From Pseudomonas sp. W4I3 (GTDB lineage Bacteria; Pseudomonadota; Gammaproteobacteria; Pseudomonadales; Pseudomonadaceae): a stretch of 64,000 nt of DNA. Shown here in pieces: positions 1-9,855 of the stretch (the first letter of the stretch is position 1; each line of letters starts with the position of its first letter). Both the position numbers and the translations under genes were made by a program. Location of the stretch: contig NZ_JAUSXS010000001.1 in the NCBI RefSeq assembly GCF_030816195.1, positions 2,255,501 to 2,319,500 on the forward strand, in the 5' to 3' direction. The notes beneath the pieces were generated by a model that had not been told where the DNA came from, searched no databases, and saw only the letters and a program-made list of their open reading frames with translations.

Positions 1-529
1 TCAGCAGTTTGCCACGCAACTCATCCGACAACCCCTTGGGCGCCAACCAGATCCCCAGATAAGCACGCGCCAGCGCGTCGTTGCGACTGCTGAACACGAC
101 CTGCCCATTGATCTGTAAATTCAAGCCACGGCCCGGCCGAAAATCCAGGGCATAGCGATCGCCACTGCGGATGTTGCGAAAGCTGGCGTGCAGTTGATCC
201 AGTTCCGGCTTCAATTCGGTGCTGGCCTGCTGGCGCTCCAGGGTGGTGTTGGCGGCCTTGATCACGTCATTACGGTCGATGTCGCGAAAGTAATACAGCT
301 CAAGTCGCAGCGCCTGTTGCTGGTCCCAGGCCTGCTTCGCTGGGGTGGCGGCTGGCGCATACAGCGCAGCAGCGTACACATCCGCCCAAAGATAAGTGAG
401 CACTGCCTGGTTTTTCAGGGTCAATTCCTGAGACTGTCTGGGGAAGTTAGCTTGCTTGAGCCGATCCGCATCGCTGGCCTGCGCGGTGATCGACAGCAAC
501 AGCATCAAACAGATAAAGAGTTGTCGCAT
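1..529 (-). CDS. Chalcone-isomerase-like periplasmic protein (3' end outside window)
   Basis: The reading frame opens with ATG at 529 and stays open to base 1, so the C terminus is missing. The first 19 or so residues form a signal peptide (MRQLFICLMLLLSITAQAS). The rest (LTLKNQAVLTYLWADVYAA, LELYYFRDIDR, later DRYALDF and ALARAYLGIWL) resembles the bacterial chalcone isomerase-like domain of exported proteins whose substrate is unknown. It is transcribed away from sthA, leaving about 215 bp of shared upstream DNA. An apparent TGA at bases 3-1 is out of frame. The family call is from recall of the fold pattern. Confidence 0.7.
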   Translation of the reverse strand, partial: MRQLFICLMLLLSITAQASDADRLKQANFPRQSQELTLKNQAVLTYLWADVYAAALYAPAATPAKQAWDQQQALRLELYYFRDIDRNDVIKAANTTLERQQASTELKPELDQLHASFRNIRSGDRYALDFRPGRGLNLQINGQVVFSSRNDALARAYLGIWLAPKGLSDELRGKLL

Positions 530-744
530 AATGGCTCATCCTGAAATCGGCGCTGATTTGCGTGCTGTTAGTATGGCAAGACTGGCCTACGACGCGACCA
601 AGGGTTAATGTGCGCGGCGTTGAGGCTTATATAGACTGTGCCCCGGTTCACACACTTGAGCCAAATTGTCCTTCATGCCCGCTGGCCGCGGCATGATTTA
701 GCCCGGCGTCCAACCGTACGCCTGGCCTGTTCTGAGGAGTACGC

Positions 745-2139
745 ATGGCTGTCTACAACTATGACGTGGTGGTACTGGGTTCCGGCCCGGCTGGAGAAGG
801 CGCGGCGATGAACGCTGCAAAGGCAGGGCGCAAGGTGGCGATGGTCGATAGCCGTCGCCAGGTCGGCGGTAACTGCACCCACCTGGGTACCATCCCGTCC
901 AAGGCGTTGCGTCACTCCGTGCGCCAGATCATGCAATTCAACACCAACCCGATGTTCCGGGCCATTGGCGAGCCGCGCTGGTTCTCGTTCCCGGACGTGT
1001 TGAAGAGTGCTGAAAAGGTCATCTCCAAGCAAGTCGCTTCGCGTACTGGTTACTACGCCCGTAACCGCGTCGACCTGTTCTTCGGTACCGGCAGCTTCGC
1101 CGACGAGCAAACCGTCGAAGTGGTCTGTGCCAACGGTGTGGTCGAGAAACTGGTGGCCAAGCACATCATCATCGCCACCGGTTCGCGTCCGTATCGTCCG
1201 GCGGATATCGATTTTCACCACCCGCGTATCTACGATAGCGACACCATCCTCAGCCTGGGCCATACCCCGCGCAAACTGATCATCTACGGCGCCGGCGTGA
1301 TCGGCTGCGAATACGCGTCGATCTTCAGTGGCCTGGGTGTACTGGTGGAGCTGGTGGACAACCGTGACCAGTTGCTGAGCTTCCTCGACTCGGAAATCTC
1401 CCAGGCGTTGAGCTACCACTTCAGCAATAACAACATCACCGTGCGCCACAACGAAGAGTATGAGCGCGTCGAAGGCCTGGACAACGGTGTGATCCTGCAC
1501 CTCAAGTCCGGCAAGAAGATCAAGGCCGACGCCTTGCTGTGGTGCAACGGGCGCACCGGCAACACCGACAAGCTGGGCATGGAAAACATCGGGGTCAAGG
1601 TCAACAGCCGTGGCCAGATCGAAGTGGACGAGAACTACCGCACCTGCGTGCCGAACATCTACGGTGCCGGTGACGTGATCGGCTGGCCAAGCCTGGCCAG
1701 CGCCGCCCATGACCAGGGCCGCTCAGCCGCTGGCAGCATTGTCGACAACGGCAGTTGGCGCTACGTGAACGACGTGCCGACCGGGATCTACACCATTCCC
1801 GAGATCAGCTCGATCGGCAAGAACGAGCACGAACTGACCAAGGCCAAGGTGCCTTACGAAGTGGGCAAGGCGTTCTTCAAGAGCATGGCGCGTGCGCAGA
1901 TCGCCGGTGAGCCGCAAGGCATGCTGAAGATCCTGTTCCACCGCGAAACCCTGGAAGTCCTTGGTGTGCATTGCTTCGGCTACCAGGCTTCGGAAATCGT
2001 GCACATCGGCCAGGCGATAATGAACCAGCCGGGTGAGCAAAATACCCTGAAGTATTTCGTGAACACCACGTTCAACTACCCGACCATGGCGGAAGCCTAT
2101 CGGGTAGCCGCGTACGACGGCCTCAACCGGCTTTTTTGA
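745..2139 (+). CDS. sthA: Soluble pyridine nucleotide transhydrogenase
   Basis: A 464-aa cytoplasmic flavoprotein that passes hydride between NADPH and NAD+, usually using up excess NADPH. The N-terminal FAD motif is [13 protein letters not shown] and the central NAD(P) motif is [17 protein letters not shown]. As in the SthA family, the disulfide motif of dihydrolipoamide dehydrogenase is altered ([17 protein letters not shown], one Cys only). The C-terminal dimerisation domain is complete and the length is standard. AGGAG lies just before the ATG. It stands alone and converges on the GDPD gene. Confidence 0.97.
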   Translation: MAVYNYDVVVLGSGPAGEGAAMNAAKAGRKVAMVDSRRQVGGNCTHLGTIPSKALRHSVRQIMQFNTNPMFRAIGEPRWFSFPDVLKSAEKVISKQVASRTGYYARNRVDLFFGTGSFADEQTVEVVCANGVVEKLVAKHIIIATGSRPYRPADIDFHHPRIYDSDTILSLGHTPRKLIIYGAGVIGCEYASIFSGLGVLVELVDNRDQLLSFLDSEISQALSYHFSNNNITVRHNEEYERVEGLDNGVILHLKSGKKIKADALLWCNGRTGNTDKLGMENIGVKVNSRGQIEVDENYRTCVPNIYGAGDVIGWPSLASAAHDQGRSAAGSIVDNGSWRYVNDVPTGIYTIPEISSIGKNEHELTKAKVPYEVGKAFFKSMARAQIAGEPQGMLKILFHRETLEVLGVHCFGYQASEIVHIGQAIMNQPGEQNTLKYFVNTTFNYPTMAEAYRVAAYDGLNRLF

Positions 2140-2181
2140 GCGGCTCCGGCCGGTGGCCTGAGCCGGCCGGGGAGACCGATT

Positions 2182-2904
2182 TCAGTAATTCCCGAGGGTG
2201 GCAGTGGCCAAACCGGGAAAGTCTGTAATCAGGCTATCTACGCCGAAGTCGGCGAGCCTGCGCATCAGCGCGGGTTCGTTGACCGTCCACACCGACACGT
2301 GCAGGCCCTGGCGCTGGGCTTTCTCCAGACGCTCAGGGGTGCACAGCGTCCAGTTCAAGGCCAGGAATTCACAGCCGTAGTTCTGCGCGACCTTCAACGG
2401 GTCGAGCCAGGCGTACTCGGCCACCAGCCCGCGTGACAGGTCTGGCGTGAGTTCAACCGCCGCTTTCAGGACTTCCCGCGAACTTGAGGTCACCGTGACC
2501 TTGTCCATCAGGCCATAACGCACGGCCATCTCGCGGATCGCCAGCACCGTTGTGGCGGCGCGGGTGCGCGAGGCGCTTTTGACTTCCAGTTGCCAGTGAT
2601 CGAAGTCGCATTTTTCGAACAGCTCTTCCAGGCGCGGGATCGGGCAGGGGCTGACCCAGCCTGGGCCGCCTTTGCGCGCGTCCATCTTCACCAGGTCCGC
2701 CGCCGAGTACTCGACGACCTTGCCGCGCCGGTCAGTGGTGCGCTTGAGGGTAGGGTCATGAATGACCATCAGCTCGCCGTCCATGGACAGGTGCAGGTCC
2801 AGTTCGCAACGGCGCACGCCGTGTTTGAGGCATTCCTGAAAGCTGGTCAGGGTATTTTCCGGTGCTTCGCCTTTGGCACCGCGATGGCCGTAAATCAGGG
2901 TCAC
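2182..2904 (-). CDS. Glycerophosphodiester phosphodiesterase
   Basis: A 240-aa cytoplasmic GDPD-family enzyme (no signal peptide) that splits glycerophosphodiesters into sn-glycerol-3-phosphate and an alcohol. The catalytic signature is at the N terminus: YGHRGAKGEAPENT, then ELDLHLSMDGELMVIHDP with the acidic metal ligands and second histidine. Later motifs LEVKS and VWTVNEP fit the TIM barrel. It starts at GTG (2904) with GGAGCAACT just upstream. The PilZ gene ends 45 bp upstream on the same strand, so the two may be one transcript. Its end faces sthA over about 40 bp holding a GC-rich dyad. Confidence 0.93.
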   Translation of the reverse strand: MTLIYGHRGAKGEAPENTLTSFQECLKHGVRRCELDLHLSMDGELMVIHDPTLKRTTDRRGKVVEYSAADLVKMDARKGGPGWVSPCPIPRLEELFEKCDFDHWQLEVKSASRTRAATTVLAIREMAVRYGLMDKVTVTSSSREVLKAAVELTPDLSRGLVAEYAWLDPLKVAQNYGCEFLALNWTLCTPERLEKAQRQGLHVSVWTVNEPALMRRLADFGVDSLITDFPGLATATLGNY

Positions 2905-2948
2905 AGTTGCTCCTTTGCGCCAGGATGGCTGGCGTCGTGAATACGCAT

Positions 2949-3527
2949 TCAGAGATCGTCGCTTTGTTCTCGTGCCAGGCGGCGTTCCTGGGCCTGTTTC
3001 TGCAGGATGTAGCGCGCCAGCAGCTGGCGTTGGGCATCGGTCATGAATTCGAATTCGGTGCCCACGTCAAAGCCGTCGCCCTTGGGGTCGCAATGGGTGA
3101 CCCGCGCCCGCAGCAGCAGACCGAGCGCCTGGGGCATCAGCACCAGCTTGACCGCCAGGTGGGCGTTGGGGGTCAGCGGTTCGGGGTGATGGAAGTCGAT
3201 ACCGCCTTCGGAAATGATCACCGGCTGCGGCGCGCCGACTTCGCTGAGTAGCCCGCGCGCCATGACCTGGCTGAGCAGGTCCAGGCGTTTGTTCTGCACT
3301 TTGAGGAACGCTGCCAGGCTGCGGTCTTTTTCGTTGATCTGGCGCAGCAGGTGCTGGGCTTCGAATTCGCTCAGGTGCAATTCACTGAGCAGATTGAACA
3401 GCGGCGAATCATCCAGCAACACTTCCTTGCTCGCCGCGTCGGGGGCCGACAGGCTTTTGATTTGGAGTGCGATCATGTCGTCGATACGGTAGTATTCGCG
3501 GCGCTCTTCTTCATCTAATGTCGACAT
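2949..3527 (-). CDS. PilZ-domain protein
   Basis: I choose ATG at 3527 (MSTLDEEERREYYRIDD), giving 192 aa; the longer frame to 3653 adds low-complexity residues and overlaps the lolC promoter. The start EEERREYYRIDDMIAL matches the RRxxxR-like entry of PilZ domains, which bind c-di-GMP. The C-terminal half (GGIDFHHPEPLTPNAHLAVKL, CDPKGDGFDVGTEF) matches the PilZ barrel and its DxSxxG-like turn in degenerate form. It may bind c-di-GMP weakly or not at all. The output partner is unknown. Confidence 0.85.
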   Translation of the reverse strand: MSTLDEEERREYYRIDDMIALQIKSLSAPDAASKEVLLDDSPLFNLLSELHLSEFEAQHLLRQINEKDRSLAAFLKVQNKRLDLLSQVMARGLLSEVGAPQPVIISEGGIDFHHPEPLTPNAHLAVKLVLMPQALGLLLRARVTHCDPKGDGFDVGTEFEFMTDAQRQLLARYILQKQAQERRLAREQSDDL

Positions 3528-3621
3528 GGCGAACCCCAGGTAACGGTAATGGTCTGAGTGTAAAGCTGCTGACCAGACCCCGCCACCGGGACGTCTTCTT
3601 TTCCTCCGAACAAGCCCCGAC

Positions 3622-4872
3622 ATGTTCAGACCTCTCTTCGTATTTATTGGCACGCGTTATACCCGTGCAAAGCGTCGCAATCATTTTGTGTCGTTCATTT
3701 CCCTGACCTCGATGATCGGTCTCGCCCTGGGCGTGGTCGTGATGATTGTGGTGCTGTCGGTGATGAACGGCTTCGATCATGAGATGCGCACCCGCGTGCT
3801 GGGCATGGTGCCCCACGCGACCATCGAGGGCGATGCGCCCATCAGTGACTGGCAAAGCCTGGCCGACAAGGTCAAGCAGAACCCCAAGGTGGTGGCCGTT
3901 GCGCCGTTTACCCAGATGCAGGGGTTGCTGACCAACGATGGCAAGGTGCAGAAAATCCTGCTCAATGCGGTCGACCCGGCCCAGGAGCGCAACGTCTCGA
4001 TCATCGACAAGTTCATGCTGCAGGGCAAACTCGACGCGTTGGCGCCCGGCAGTTTCGGCATCATCATCGGCGACAAGGCCGCGGCCAAGCTCGGTGTGAG
4101 TGTCGGCGACAAGCTGACCTTCGTCGCGCCGGAGGTCACCGTGACCCCGGCTGGCATGTTCCCGCGCATGAAGCGGTTTACCGTGGTCGGCACCTTCCAT
4201 GTCGGCGCCGGTGAGATCGACGGCTACCTCGGCTTGACCAACCTCACTGACCTGGCGCGCCTGCATCGCTGGCAGCCGGACCAGGTGCAGGGCCTGCGCC
4301 TGAAGTTCAACGACCTGTTCGACGCCCCGCGCGGCGCCTGGGAAATCGCCCAGCACCTGGGCGAATCGCAGTATTACGCCCGCGACTGGACCCGTACCCA
4401 CGGCAACCTGTACCAGGCCATTCGCATGGAAAAAGCCATGATCGGCCTGCTGTTGCTGCTGATCGTCGCCGTAGCCGCGTTCAACATCATTTCCACGCTG
4501 GTGATGGTGGTGAACGACAAGAAGGGCGACATCGCCATCCTGCGCACGCTTGGCGCCACGCCGGGGCAGATCATGGCGATCTTCATGGTGCAGGGCACGG
4601 TGATCGGCGTGGTCGGCACCCTGATCGGCACCGCCGTGGGGATCCTGGCCGCACTGAATGTCAGCGCCGCCATCGCCGCGCTGGAAAAAGTGCTCGGCCA
4701 CAAATTCCTCAACGCCGACGTCTACTTCATCGACTACTTGCCGTCCCAGGTTCAGGCCCAGGACGTGCTGATGGTGGGCGGCGCCGCGTTGGTCCTGAGT
4801 TTCCTTGCCACCCTGTATCCAGCCTGGCGCGCGGCACGCACCCAGCCAGCACAGGCATTACGTTATGAGTGA
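3622..4872 (+). CDS. lolC: Lipoprotein-releasing ABC transporter permease, LolC/E family (first copy)
   Basis: A 416-aa inner-membrane permease that lifts outer-membrane lipoproteins from the inner membrane and passes them to LolA, powered by LolD. One N-terminal membrane segment ([22 protein letters not shown]) precedes a large periplasmic domain. Three C-terminal segments follow ([54 protein letters not shown]). It ends in the typical [14 protein letters not shown]. The stop is 8 bp upstream of the chosen lolD start, so the two are translationally coupled. It is strongly similar to the permease at 5624, with near-identical first 35 residues. Confidence 0.95.
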   Translation: MFRPLFVFIGTRYTRAKRRNHFVSFISLTSMIGLALGVVVMIVVLSVMNGFDHEMRTRVLGMVPHATIEGDAPISDWQSLADKVKQNPKVVAVAPFTQMQGLLTNDGKVQKILLNAVDPAQERNVSIIDKFMLQGKLDALAPGSFGIIIGDKAAAKLGVSVGDKLTFVAPEVTVTPAGMFPRMKRFTVVGTFHVGAGEIDGYLGLTNLTDLARLHRWQPDQVQGLRLKFNDLFDAPRGAWEIAQHLGESQYYARDWTRTHGNLYQAIRMEKAMIGLLLLLIVAVAAFNIISTLVMVVNDKKGDIAILRTLGATPGQIMAIFMVQGTVIGVVGTLIGTAVGILAALNVSAAIAALEKVLGHKFLNADVYFIDYLPSQVQAQDVLMVGGAALVLSFLATLYPAWRAARTQPAQALRYE

Positions 4873-4879
4873 ATCGGGC

Positions 4880-5563
4880 ATGAGTGAAAAAGCAATCCTG
4901 AGCTGCCGCAACCTGGGCAAATCCTACGAGGAAGGCCCGGAATCCGTGGTAGTGCTGGCCAACCTGCAACTTGAACTGCACCCCGGCGAGCGCGTGGCGA
5001 TCGTCGGCAGTTCCGGTTCCGGCAAAAGTACCTTGCTCAACCTGTTGGGCGGCCTCGATACGCCGTCCCAGGGCAGTGTGTGGCTGGCCGGTGAAGAACT
5101 GTCGGCCTTGAATGAAAAGGCCCGCGGCCAGTTGCGCAACCGTTCGCTGGGTTTTGTGTACCAATTCCACCACCTGCTGCCGGAATTCACCGCCCTGGAA
5201 AACGTGTGCATGCCGCTGTTGATCGGCAAGACCGCCATTCCAGAGGCGCGCCAGCGTGCCACGGCCTTGCTGGAACGCGTCGGCCTGGGCCATCGCCTGG
5301 AGCACAAACCGGCCGAGTTGTCCGGTGGCGAGCGTCAGCGCGTGGCAATCGCCCGCGCCCTGGTGAACAACCCGGGCCTGGTGATGCTCGATGAGCCAAC
5401 CGGCAACCTGGACTCGCACACGGCCCAGGGCATCAAGGACTTGATGCTGGAGCTGAGCACTCAGATGCGCACCGCGTTCCTGGTGGTGACCCATGACATG
5501 AGCATGGCCCGTCAGATGGACCGTGTACTGCATTTGCAGGAAGGTCATCTGGTCGCTATCTGA
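4880..5563 (+). CDS. lolD: Lipoprotein-releasing ABC transporter ATPase
   Basis: The ATPase of the Lol exporter. ATG at 4880 ([16 protein letters not shown]) gives 227 aa, the usual length; ATG at 4865 overlapping the lolC stop is the alternative. Walker A is GSSGSGKST, the signature is [15 protein letters not shown], Walker B is [12 protein letters not shown], and the switch histidine is in VVTHD. It lies between two permease genes, as expected for a LolC-LolD-LolE heteromer. A strong terminator-like hairpin separates it from lolE. Confidence 0.96.
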   Translation: MSEKAILSCRNLGKSYEEGPESVVVLANLQLELHPGERVAIVGSSGSGKSTLLNLLGGLDTPSQGSVWLAGEELSALNEKARGQLRNRSLGFVYQFHHLLPEFTALENVCMPLLIGKTAIPEARQRATALLERVGLGHRLEHKPAELSGGERQRVAIARALVNNPGLVMLDEPTGNLDSHTAQGIKDLMLELSTQMRTAFLVVTHDMSMARQMDRVLHLQEGHLVAI

Positions 5564-5570
5564 CCTGCTG

Positions 5571-5600
5571 CAAGCCCGCTTTTTTGAAAGCGGGCTTTTT
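5571..5600 (+). terminator. Rho-independent terminator after lolD
   Basis: Stem AAGCCCGC (5572-5579) pairs with GCGGGCTT (5590-5597) and runs into a T tract. It lies inside the lol operon, so lolE expression must depend on read-through or on its own promoter in the 60-bp gap. Confidence 0.8.
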
Positions 5601-5623
5601 CATTTTTTCAACGGTGCCCGCGA

Positions 5624-6868
5624 ATGTTCAGACCGTTATCGATTTTCATCGGCACGCGCTATACCCGCGCCAAGCGCCGCAACCGTTTTGTCTCGTTTAT
5701 CTCGATGACCTCGATGATCGGCCTCGCCCTGGGCGTGTTGGCGATGATCGTGGTGCTCTCGGTGATGAACGGCTTCCAGCGCGAAATGAGCTCGCGCATT
5801 CTCGGCATGGTGCCCCACGCCACCATCGTGGGCGTGAACCCGATTGACGACTGGCAGCCGGTGGCCGCCGCAGCACTGAAGAACCCGCAAGTCACCGCGG
5901 CGGTGCCCTTCACACAGATGGACGGTATGTTCTCCTACAAGGGCGCGATGCAGCCGATCGAGATCAGCGGCGTCGACCCGGCCCAGGAAGGCAAGGTGTC
6001 GATCGTCGCCCAGCATATCGTGCGCGGCAAACTGGAAGACTTGAAACCCGGCGAATTCGGTGTGGTGATCGGCGACATCACCGCGCGTCGCTTTCGCCTG
6101 AACGTGGGCGACAAACTGACGTTGATCGTGCCGGAAGTCAGCACCGCGCCGGGGGGCATCACCCCGCGCATGCAGCGCTTGAACGTGGTGGGTATCTTCA
6201 AGGTGGGCGCCGAGCTGGACGGCTCCATGGCCTTGATCAACAGGGCCGACGCGGCTGAGATACAGCATTGGCAACCGAACCAGGTACAAAGCGTGCGGCT
6301 GGCGGTGACGGACCTGTACGCGGCGCCCAAGGTTTCGGCGGACATCGCTGCCAGCCTCGGCGCCGGGTATAAGGCGGATGACTGGACCCACACCCAGGGC
6401 AGCCTGTTCAGCGCGATGAAGATGGAAAAGACCATGATCGGCCTGTTGCTGCTGATGATCGTCGCCGTGGCCGCGTTCAACATCATCGCCACCTTGATCA
6501 TGGTGGTGAACGACAAGGGCGCGGACATCGCGATCCTGCGCACCATCGGCGCCACGCCACGCCAGATCATGGCGATCTTCATGGTGCAGGGCACGGTGAT
6601 CGGCGTGGTCGGCACCTTGATCGGCGGCGTGCTGGGCGTGATTGCGGCGCTGAACGTGAGTGAACTGGTGGGCTGGCTGGAGCGCGTGAGCGGGCAGCAT
6701 ATCTTCAGTTCGGATGTGTACTTCGTCAGCAACCTGCCGTCCGAGCTGCAGGGTGGGGATGTGTTGCTGATTTGCTCGGCGGGGTTTGTGCTGAGCTTTC
6801 TGGCGACGATTTACCCGGCGTATCGGGCGGCGAAGATCGAGCCGGCGCATGCGCTGAGATATTCGTAA
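5624..6868 (+). CDS. lolE: Lipoprotein-releasing ABC transporter permease, LolC/E family (second copy)
   Basis: A 414-aa paralogue of the permease at 3622, with the same [19 protein letters not shown] start, the same four-segment topology and a matching C terminus (YRAAKIEPAHALRYS). Together with LolC and LolD it would form the exporter complex. The periplasmic domain differs most between the two copies (VNPIDDWQPVAAAALKNPQ versus [18 protein letters not shown]), which fits unequal roles in lipoprotein binding and LolA docking. No strong ribosome-binding site is visible before the ATG. Calling this copy E and the first copy C follows gene order only. Confidence 0.93.
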   Translation: MFRPLSIFIGTRYTRAKRRNRFVSFISMTSMIGLALGVLAMIVVLSVMNGFQREMSSRILGMVPHATIVGVNPIDDWQPVAAAALKNPQVTAAVPFTQMDGMFSYKGAMQPIEISGVDPAQEGKVSIVAQHIVRGKLEDLKPGEFGVVIGDITARRFRLNVGDKLTLIVPEVSTAPGGITPRMQRLNVVGIFKVGAELDGSMALINRADAAEIQHWQPNQVQSVRLAVTDLYAAPKVSADIAASLGAGYKADDWTHTQGSLFSAMKMEKTMIGLLLLMIVAVAAFNIIATLIMVVNDKGADIAILRTIGATPRQIMAIFMVQGTVIGVVGTLIGGVLGVIAALNVSELVGWLERVSGQHIFSSDVYFVSNLPSELQGGDVLLICSAGFVLSFLATIYPAYRAAKIEPAHALRYS

Positions 6869-6880
6869 GTATTGAGACCG

Positions 6881-6966
6881 CTATCGGGAGCAAGCCCCCT
6901 CCCACATGTTGACCTCATTCTTCCTGCAAATGAGGGCCACTGTGGGAGGGGGCTTGCCCCCGATAG
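6881..6966. repeat. REP pair (inverted)
   Basis: CTATCGGGAGCAAGCCCCCT and its inverted partner GTGGGAGGGGGCTTGCCCCC flank about 35 bp. This is the typical Pseudomonas extragenic palindromic pair, placed between the converging ends of lolE and the kinase gene. Confidence 0.9.
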
Positions 6967-6983
6967 GGCCGGCCCAGCCAACA

Positions 6984-8330
6984 TCAATTCCCCTGAGGCA
7001 ACTCGATCACAAACCGTGTCCATCCCACCTCGGATTCACAAAAGATCCGCCCCCCATGCGCCCGCACAATCGACTGGGTAATCGCCAACCCCAGCCCTGC
7101 ATGTTCGCTGCTGCCTTCATGACGCGCCGGGTCGGCCCGGTAGAACCGGTCGAACAACCGCGGTAGCAACTCCGCTGGGATGCCTTCTCCGGTGTTCTCA
7201 ACAGTGAGTGTCACGCCATCCACCATGCGTACCCGCACTTCGCCACCCGCTGGCGTAAATCGCAGCGCGTTATCGAGCAGGTTCGACAGCGCTCGACGCA
7301 ACATACCGCGATCACCCATCGTATGGGCTGTGCCTTCTCGCACCAGGCTGACGTGGGCTTCTTCGGCCAGCAGCGCAAAAAACTCCAGCAAAGCCTCCAC
7401 TTCATCGGCCAGCGCCAACGGCTCGCGCTTGGGCGTGAGCAAGCCGTGATCGGCCTTGGCCAGGTACAGCATGTCGTTCACCAACTGCGCCATCCGCTGC
7501 AATTCCTCCAGGTTGCTGTGCAGCGCTTCGCGGTAGTCCTCCAAGGGGCGCGGCTGGGTGAGGATGACCTGGGTCTGGGTCAGCAGGTTCGACAGCGGTG
7601 TGCGCAGTTCGTGGGCGATATCGGCGGAGAACGCCGAGAGACGCTGGAACGCGTCGTCCAACCGGCCCAGCATGGCATTGAAGGTCTGCGCCAGCTCCGC
7701 CAGTTCTGCCGGCATTTGCTGCTGCGGCAAGCGTTGCGTCAGAGAGTGCGCGGATACCCCGGCGGCGACTTCACCCATGCGCCGCAAGGGCCGCAATCCG
7801 CTGCGCGCCGCCCAGGCGCCGAGCAGTGCGGTGGCCAGGGCCGAGAGGCCGACGGTCAGCCAGATCAGGCGCTGCATGCGTTGCAGGAAATGCTGGTGGT
7901 GGGTGATGTCGAGTATCAGGGTCAATTGAGCTGAGCCGGGTTGGTCAGGGCTCAACGGCGCGTTATACACGCGATAGGCGGTGCCTGCGTTTTGCAGGCT
8001 ATGCAGGCCGGGGGCATCGGGCAGCGCCATGCCCGGTGCATTGTCGAGCCAGCGCTGGCCGGCCGCGGTGATGCGCAAGGTGAGGTCGGGTTGATGGCTG
8101 AGGTCGGCGCGCAGTTGGGGTTCGCGCTGGGCGAAGGCCTGCGGCGAGTCGACACCCTGCAATGTACTGCGCAGCGCCACCAGCTTGCTGTCCAGTTGCT
8201 GCTGGTCCAGCTCGATGAAGTGCGCCTCACTGGCGTGGTTGAACAGCACGCCGGCCAGCAGCGAGACTACGGCGGTGCAGCCGGCAAACAGCAGCGCCAG
8301 GCGGCTGGCGAGGGACAGGCGCTGGATCAC
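6984..8330 (-). CDS. Heavy-metal-type sensor histidine kinase (CusS/CopS family)
   Basis: A 448-aa membrane kinase that would phosphorylate the regulator at 8327. N-terminal membrane segment [20 protein letters not shown], a periplasmic sensor of about 120 residues, a second membrane segment ([21 protein letters not shown]), and a HAMP linker. The H box is [15 protein letters not shown], the N box is [13 protein letters not shown], the G boxes are NTGEGIP and GLGLAI. Its start overlaps the regulator stop by 4 bp. The divergent cupredoxin and the CusR-like box suggest copper as the signal; this is inference. Confidence 0.93.
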   Translation of the reverse strand: MIQRLSLASRLALLFAGCTAVVSLLAGVLFNHASEAHFIELDQQQLDSKLVALRSTLQGVDSPQAFAQREPQLRADLSHQPDLTLRITAAGQRWLDNAPGMALPDAPGLHSLQNAGTAYRVYNAPLSPDQPGSAQLTLILDITHHQHFLQRMQRLIWLTVGLSALATALLGAWAARSGLRPLRRMGEVAAGVSAHSLTQRLPQQQMPAELAELAQTFNAMLGRLDDAFQRLSAFSADIAHELRTPLSNLLTQTQVILTQPRPLEDYREALHSNLEELQRMAQLVNDMLYLAKADHGLLTPKREPLALADEVEALLEFFALLAEEAHVSLVREGTAHTMGDRGMLRRALSNLLDNALRFTPAGGEVRVRMVDGVTLTVENTGEGIPAELLPRLFDRFYRADPARHEGSSEHAGLGLAITQSIVRAHGGRIFCESEVGWTRFVIELPQGN

Positions 8331-9007
8331 GTGAAACGCTCCTCCAGTACGTAGCCCATGCCGCGCACGGTGTGGATCAGCTTGTTGGGATAGGCATCGT
8401 CGACTTTCAGGCGCAGGCGGCGGATCGCGACTTCGATGATGTTGGTGTCGCTGTCGAAATTCATGTCCCAGACCTGCGAGGCGATCAACGACTTGGGCAG
8501 CACTTCACCTTGACGGCGCAGCAGCAGCTCCAGCAGGGAGAACTCCTTGGCGGTGAGATCGATACGCTGGCCGCTGCGTTCGACGCGGCGGCGGATCAGG
8601 TCCAGGCGCAGGTCGGCCATTTGCAGGTGGGTTTCCTGCGGCGCACTGCTGCCGCGCCGTAACAGGCTACGCACGCGGGCGAGCAGTTCGGAAAAGGCGA
8701 AGGGCTTGACCAGGTAATCGTCGGCGCCCAGTTCCAGGCCGTGCACGCGGTCCTCTACTGCGTCGCGCGCGGTCAGGAACAGCACCGGAATGTCCAGGCC
8801 GGCACTGCGCACCGCCTGCAGGATTTGCCAGCCATCGCGACCGGGCAGCATCACATCGAGGATCAACAGGTCATAGTCGCCGGTCAGCGCCAGGTGCTGC
8901 CCGCTGGTGCCGTCGGCCACGAGTTCCGTGGTAAAGCCCGCCTCGGCCAGGCCCTGGCGCAGATAATGGCCGGTCTTCGGTTGGTCTTCGACAATCAGCA
9001 GTTTCAT
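8327..9007 (-). CDS. Copper-type response regulator, OmpR/PhoB family (CusR/CopR-like)
   Basis: A 226-aa regulator. The receiver domain carries the acceptor Asp in [14 protein letters not shown], the Thr/Lys switch residues in FLTARD and DDYLVKPF, and a C-terminal winged helix with the typical end [13 protein letters not shown]. It is first in the operon with the kinase. It lies divergent from the cupredoxin gene, with a TGACAAAGTTGTAAT box in the shared upstream DNA, as expected of a metal-responsive regulator of periplasmic copper handling. Confidence 0.94.
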   Translation of the reverse strand: MKLLIVEDQPKTGHYLRQGLAEAGFTTELVADGTSGQHLALTGDYDLLILDVMLPGRDGWQILQAVRSAGLDIPVLFLTARDAVEDRVHGLELGADDYLVKPFAFSELLARVRSLLRRGSSAPQETHLQMADLRLDLIRRRVERSGQRIDLTAKEFSLLELLLRRQGEVLPKSLIASQVWDMNFDSDTNIIEVAIRRLRLKVDDAYPNKLIHTVRGMGYVLEERFT

Positions 9008-9039
9008 TCAAGGCTCTTGGTAGTCGGGTACAGGACTAT

Positions 9040-9137
9040 GTAGGCGCGAGCTTGCTCGCGAAAACGCCAACGATAACGTGGGCTGTCTGGCTTAACGTGT
9101 CGTGCTTAAACCCTTCGCGAGCAAGCTCGCTCCTACA
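9040..9137. repeat. Inverted pair of TAGGxGCGAGCTTGCTCGCG-type repeats
   Basis: TGTAGGCGCGAGCTTGCTCG at 9040 and its inverse CGCGAGCAAGCTCGCTCCTA ending at 9135 form a second REP family, different from the GTGGGAGG type. The pair lies between the regulator and its box. Confidence 0.85.
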
Positions 9138-9185
9138 AAAAAACATCGGGCTTTATACCGTGGGTTTCAGGGTATGGGCGCAACC

Positions 9186-9200
9186 TGACAAAGTTGTAAT
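9186..9200. promoter_or_regulatory. CusR/CopR-like operator box
   Basis: TGACAAAGTTGTAAT closely matches the interrupted palindrome bound by CusR-family regulators (TGACAANNTTGTCAT in E. coli, from recall). It lies 77 bp before the cupredoxin start and about 180 bp before the divergent regulator, so it could serve either gene. Confidence 0.6.
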
Positions 9201-9276
9201 CTAGCAGTCAGTTGGCTGGCAGCGAGGCCATCTTAAAGTGCCATTCAAACGAGTCACCCATTTTGGAGCGTGAAAG

Positions 9277-9789
9277 ATGGCGTTGCGTACACCTGTGTTC
9301 TTGGCCGGCTGCCTGTTGGCGCTGAGCTTCGATGCCATGGCCGATGCGGCTCACACCTATGCATTCGGCCAGCCGGCGGCGGCTGATAAAGCCACGCGCA
9401 CGGTGGAAGTGGTGCTGCAGGACATTTCTTTTTCGCCCACGTCCCTGGACGTCAAGGCCGGTGAGACGGTGCGTTTTGTGCTGACCAATAAAGGTCGGTT
9501 GCTGCATGAGTTCAACCTCGGCGACGCGGCCATGCACGCCGCACACCAGAAGGAAATGCTGCAGATGCAGGCCAGCGGCATGCTCACGGCGACCGGTATG
9601 GGCGAAATGGACCACAGCAAGATGGACCATGGCGCCATGAAGCACGATGACCCGAACAGTGTGCTGGTCGAGCCCGGCAAAACCGCCGAGCTGACCTGGA
9701 CGTTCTCCAAGGCCACCGGCCTTGAGTTCGCCTGCAACCTCCCTGGGCATTACCAGGCGGGCATGGTCGGCAAACTGACCGTTGAGTAA
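9277..9789 (+). CDS. Periplasmic cupredoxin (plastocyanin-like copper protein)
   Basis: 170 aa with a signal peptide cleaved after about residue 22 (LLALSFDAMADA). The cupredoxin fold is visible as DISFSPTSLDVKAGETVRFVLTNKG. The type I copper ligands are His in LLHEFNLG, Cys in FACNLPGHYQAGM, then His and Met in the same motif. A Met/His-rich insertion (MGEMDHSKMDHGAMKHDD, with HQKEMLQMQ before it) could hold extra copper ions. The setting, divergent from a CusRS-type system with a matching box, supports a role in copper tolerance. Confidence 0.9.
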   Translation: MALRTPVFLAGCLLALSFDAMADAAHTYAFGQPAAADKATRTVEVVLQDISFSPTSLDVKAGETVRFVLTNKGRLLHEFNLGDAAMHAAHQKEMLQMQASGMLTATGMGEMDHSKMDHGAMKHDDPNSVLVEPGKTAELTWTFSKATGLEFACNLPGHYQAGMVGKLTVE

Positions 9790-9855
9790 GGCGTTCCTTA
9801 AGGGCGGGAGCAAAGGCTGGTAGACTGGCGCGGTTTATTTAGCCAGGTTTCCGCC

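Noticed and set aside
673..1710. 345-codon minus-strand frame opposite sthA
   Set aside because: Shadow of a high-GC gene; low-complexity His/Val/Asp-rich product with no start signal, and sthA is certain.
3511..4701. 396-codon minus-strand frame opposite lolC
   Set aside because: Antisense shadow ([19 protein letters not shown] composition); the same product reappears opposite lolE at 5636-6850 because the two permeases are paralogues.
6872..7166. Plus-strand frames over the REP at 6881
   Set aside because: Made by REP DNA; the WEGA/RGLAPD-like words are the usual false products of these repeats.
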